A stretch of 25,663 nucleotides of DNA from Pseudomonadota bacterium (lineage in GTDB: Bacteria; SAR324; XYD2-FULL-50-16; JAHJRI01). The position numbers and the translations under genes were made by a program. Positions 23,418 through 25,663 of this stretch are shown in pieces (positions within the stretch are counted from its first letter, which is position 1; each line of letters opens with the position of its first letter). The notes under the pieces are model-generated. The model saw nothing but the letters and a program-made list of their open reading frames with translations. It was not told the DNA's origin and made no database searches. Location: NCBI GenBank assembly GCA_022360105.1, contig JAKSDL010000332.1, forward strand, positions 1-25,663, written 5' to 3'.

Positions 23418-24266
23418 ATGCCTGAATTGAATGAGACAAAAACCGGATACGGCGCTTTAATTTGCCTGGTGATTAGCCTGGTTTTTGGGACTACAGCGTT
23501 GAATGCCGAAGAACAAGAAGCGTTTTTTTTCAAAAGTCTGGAACCATACAAACCGATTTACCTTCTTAATTCCTGGTTTTTAAACGGCGAAGGCAAGGAG
23601 CAGGATTATGATGAAAGGGAGTTACTGATTCAGTTCAGTTTCAAAAAGCAGTTTTATAAAGCCCTGTATTTTGGCTTTACCTACAAAGCTTTCTGGCAGA
23701 TCTACGATGTTAATCATTCCCGCTCTTTCAGAGACCAAAATTACAACCCGGAAGCCTTTCTGGAATTCACCGATCTGTGGGAAATGGATGTTTTCCGACT
23801 CGGTCTGGCAGAGCACGAATCGAACGGGGAAAAGCAGTACTATGATGAAAATGGAGAGGTAATAAATCATTCGAGAACCTGGGATAGAAGTTATCTGTAT
23901 GTTTGGGAAAACTTTGGTGAATATTTTGGGTTGGGATTAAAGGTCTGGGTTGTCACCAGTGCCAGAAGTGAGGAAACACAGGCTTTTTATCACGATAATG
24001 CTGATATGCAATATTATATGGGAAGCGGTGAGATTTATGCCAGCATCGGAAGTTATCCCACGGTATTGACTTTAATGTGGCGCAAAGGATGGAAGGATGG
24101 CACTGAAACCACAAAAATTGAAGCCAGAATCCCCATATATCATATCATCGATATGGAAGACACAGGTCATGATATCTATGTTCAGTATTTTAGCGGATAT
24201 GGAGATAGTCTTATTGATTACAATCGCAAAATCACCAAAATAGCCCTGGGCGTTTCCTTCCGTTAA
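23418..24266 (+). CDS. pldA: Outer-membrane phospholipase A (OmpLA family)
   Basis: A 282-residue exported barrel enzyme that hydrolyses acyl chains of phospholipids in the outer leaflet when dimeric and Ca2+-bound. Signal peptide about 1-30 (ending LNAEE). Family blocks in order: YKPIYLLNSWF, ELLIQFSFKKQF, FGFTYKAFWQIYD, SRSFRDQNYNPEAFLEF, then HESNG with catalytic H133 and S135, and SRTWDRSY. The second catalytic-site residue, Asn156 in the E. coli HQSNG...SRSWNR arrangement, is Asp here (D156 in this numbering), giving a classic Ser-His-Asp set. The terminal residues (GVSFR) end in Arg rather than an aromatic residue, unlike the other barrels nearby. No clear ribosome site precedes the ATG. 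A longer acidic insertion (QYYDENGEV) separates the two catalytic motifs. Confidence 0.9.
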   Translation: MPELNETKTGYGALICLVISLVFGTTALNAEEQEAFFFKSLEPYKPIYLLNSWFLNGEGKEQDYDERELLIQFSFKKQFYKALYFGFTYKAFWQIYDVNHSRSFRDQNYNPEAFLEFTDLWEMDVFRLGLAEHESNGEKQYYDENGEVINHSRTWDRSYLYVWENFGEYFGLGLKVWVVTSARSEETQAFYHDNADMQYYMGSGEIYASIGSYPTVLTLMWRKGWKDGTETTKIEARIPIYHIIDMEDTGHDIYVQYFSGYGDSLIDYNRKITKIALGVSFR

Positions 24267-24282
24267 TAGCTTCAAGGCTATT
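24265..24282 (+). terminator. Hairpin at the pldA stop codon
   Basis: AATAGC, loop ttcaag, GCTATT: a perfect six-base stem that starts inside the pldA stop codon. No T-run follows. Together with the next hairpin it may slow or stop transcription, or protect the 3' end of the mRNA. Confidence 0.35.
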
Positions 24283-24284
24283 GC

Positions 24285-24310
24285 TGCCTGTCCGGAAAAG
24301 GACATTGGCA
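24285..24310 (+). terminator. Second hairpin downstream of pldA
   Basis: TGCC-TGTCC, loop ggaaaa, GGACA-tt-GGCA: nine base pairs with a two-base bulge, starting three bases after the first hairpin. It is GC-richer and more stable than the first but has no T-run, so a factor-dependent terminator or 3'-end stabiliser is more likely than an intrinsic terminator. Confidence 0.4.
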
Positions 24311-24474
24311 GACATATTGAATGGATTTAGTTGCTTGGGCGATCGTTGAAGATAATGAGGGTAACAATCTTATATAAGCCTTTGATATATTGTTTGCTTT
24401 TCATGATTTCTGTAACCCCGCAACCTAATCATCCGGTCATTCAGATGGATTTATCGGGAGGATAAAGCCAGACC

Positions 24475-25116
24475 ATGAAAAAAATTTCCTTTCTTTTAAT
24501 CTGCTCGTTGCTGGCGGTTTTTCATTCCGTGCTGGCCCAAAATATTGTCTTTCCTGCAAACAAGCTTGGCGTTTTTTATTGGGAGTTGCGTGCTCCCAAA
24601 TACACGCTGGATAACCAGACAGATGATGGCAGTGATTCGAAGGCAATGGCCGGTCCTGTATTATATTATGAACGCATACTTTCTGATGTGTTTACCATTG
24701 GTCTTAAATATGGCTCCGGTCTTAGAAGGGAGATGAACATCAAGCTAGGTAACGATGAAGTAAATATCAAGGAAACAGCATCTTATCAGGCGCTTGAGTT
24801 CAAGTCTTACGGCACGAAACACCGCAAAAGCGGATTTAAACCCTATCTGGCTGTTAGCTACGGCATGTTAAGCACAACCTCAAGTATTACGACCAAACCA
24901 TCCGCAGGAGCTGCAACGGAAGACGAAACCAAAGCAATGATTCCGATTAAGGCTTGGTGTCTGGGAGTTGACTACCTGTTATGGAAGCTTGCTTTCAGGC
25001 TGGAAATCGGTCAGTCCAACGGAGATAGAATTGATCGGGAAAGTAGCGATACCTACCAGGCAACCTATGATTTTAATAGCTTTACATCCGGAATCGGATT
25101 GGCTTACTTCTTTTAG
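24475..25116 (+). CDS. Small outer-membrane beta-barrel protein
   Basis: A 213-residue exported protein. Signal peptide MKKISFLLICSLLAVFHSVLA, cleaved before QN. The mature 190 residues show alternating strands (LGVFYWELRAP, VLYYERILSDVFTIGLKYG, YLAVSYGML, KLAFRLEIGQSNG) and end SGIGLAYFF with the terminal Phe expected for barrel insertion. Length suits an eight- to ten-stranded barrel. A Ser/Thr/Ala-rich loop (about 140-160) is probably exposed. I do not recognise a named family. Strand order, size and ends resemble the C-terminal domain of the caspase-fusion protein in this window. GGGAGG lies 13 bases before the ATG, slightly far. A phosphoesterase gene starts 20 bases after the stop and may be co-transcribed. 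Confidence 0.8.
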   Translation: MKKISFLLICSLLAVFHSVLAQNIVFPANKLGVFYWELRAPKYTLDNQTDDGSDSKAMAGPVLYYERILSDVFTIGLKYGSGLRREMNIKLGNDEVNIKETASYQALEFKSYGTKHRKSGFKPYLAVSYGMLSTTSSITTKPSAGAATEDETKAMIPIKAWCLGVDYLLWKLAFRLEIGQSNGDRIDRESSDTYQATYDFNSFTSGIGLAYFF

Positions 25117-25136
25117 AGAAATATCCCCCAAAAAAA

Positions 25137-25663
25137 ATGAGAATCCTAGCTGTAGCCGACGTTCACGGTAAACGTGATCGTCTGGAAACCATCAGACAGA
25201 ATATTGCAACCTATCAGCCGAATCTTTTGGTTATCGCCGGTGATCTTCTTTCAAGAAAGATGGCAGGACAGGTGGAGGCCCTGTTGGCTTCTATTTCACT
25301 ACCGATTCTTCTGGTAAAAGGAAATGCAGATTCTTCCTTTTTTGCCGGAATGATCGATCGAAACCCAAATTGCACCGATCTTCACCTGAACCGATCTGTT
25401 ATGCTGGACACCCCTTTTATCGGGGTCGGAGGCGCTGTGCCGATTCCCTTTTATGCCAAGGTGCACTGGTTCGAACAAAAGGTTTTGGAAAAGTTGAGTC
25501 GATTATTGTCAGCAGAAAGTATTATTGTCACCCACACCCCGCCACGGGGTTCATGTGACAAAGTTTTAAAACGATTTCATGCCGGAAGTAAAGCCCTTGG
25601 TAACCTGATTGATCGGGTACGACCAAAACTCGTTATCTGCGGTCACATTCATGAAAACTCAGG
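25137..25663 (+). CDS. YfcE-like metallophosphoesterase, cut by window end
   Basis: An open frame from the ATG at 25137 to the last base gives 175 residues of a small calcineurin-type phosphoesterase. Motifs: AVADVHG (D8, H10), IAGDLLS (D36), VKGNADS (N63, with Asp where His is usual in larger members, as in several small ones), VTHTPPRG (H133) and CGHIHE (H170, H172). These define a two-metal phosphodiesterase or phosphatase centre; the substrate is unknown. It differs from the Mre11-like enzyme at 1533-2594, being shorter and without the cap region so far. The gene is 20 bases after the small barrel gene. The start has no strong ribosome site but is the first ATG before the first motif. Confidence 0.88.
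   Translation, partial: MRILAVADVHGKRDRLETIRQNIATYQPNLLVIAGDLLSRKMAGQVEALLASISLPILLVKGNADSSFFAGMIDRNPNCTDLHLNRSVMLDTPFIGVGGAVPIPFYAKVHWFEQKVLEKLSRLLSAESIIVTHTPPRGSCDKVLKRFHAGSKALGNLIDRVRPKLVICGHIHENS

Overview
The window comes from a Gram-negative (two-membrane) bacterium of moderate, somewhat AT-rich composition. The evidence is apolipoprotein N-acyltransferase, two predicted lipoproteins, several signal-peptide outer-membrane barrel proteins ending in aromatic residues, an OmpLA-type phospholipase and c-type haem (CxxCH) proteins. The mix of a haem-sensing class III cyclase, a large PAS-rich hybrid kinase, FecR/caspase domains and a fused FAD/Fe-S lactate oxidase resembles Desulfobacterota or SAR324-like genomes. 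That placement is inference; no rRNA or other phylogenetic marker is present.

Layout. 1-135: tail of an unrecognised gene. 401-1486: DedA membrane protein plus a small protein of a family I associate with Bacteroidota phages. 1533-2594 (-): Mre11/SbcD-like phosphoesterase. 2864-4812: two-gene operon of a membrane class III nucleotide cyclase with a periplasmic CxxCH motif and a cytochrome P460-like lipoprotein. 4910-6400 (-): lnt. 6649-10706: LivJ-type binding lipoprotein overlapping a dCache/PAS/PAS hybrid histidine kinase. 10842-14920: LarA-family nickel-pincer racemase followed by a fused FAD and 4Fe-4S/CCG D-2-hydroxyacid (lactate) dehydrogenase. 14953-15849 (-): unknown multi-pass membrane protein. 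16356-18986: exported FecR-like/caspase/pentapeptide/beta-barrel fusion. 19003-19932 (-): DMT transporter. 20206-20433: small soluble protein. 20580-21794 (-): POTRA-less Omp85-like barrel. 22442-22870: DUF2141 protein. 23418-24266: OmpLA. 24475-25116: small barrel protein. 25137-end: second, YfcE-like phosphoesterase, cut by the window.

How the genes may work together. The first half is signalling plus hydroxyacid metabolism: a periplasmic ligand (binding protein plus dCache kinase) could be sensed next to genes that interconvert and oxidise 2-hydroxyacids, while a haem-bearing cyclase is paired with a haem lipoprotein. The second half is an envelope island with four barrel-type proteins or domains. 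The most unusual object is the 876-residue caspase fusion. Its signal peptide, protease, beta-helix, helix and barrel follow the order seen in autotransporters, and its beta-helix carries an Arg-(Tyr) column repeating exactly every 20 residues (60 bp). No CRISPR array, tRNA, rRNA, transposase or prophage module was found.
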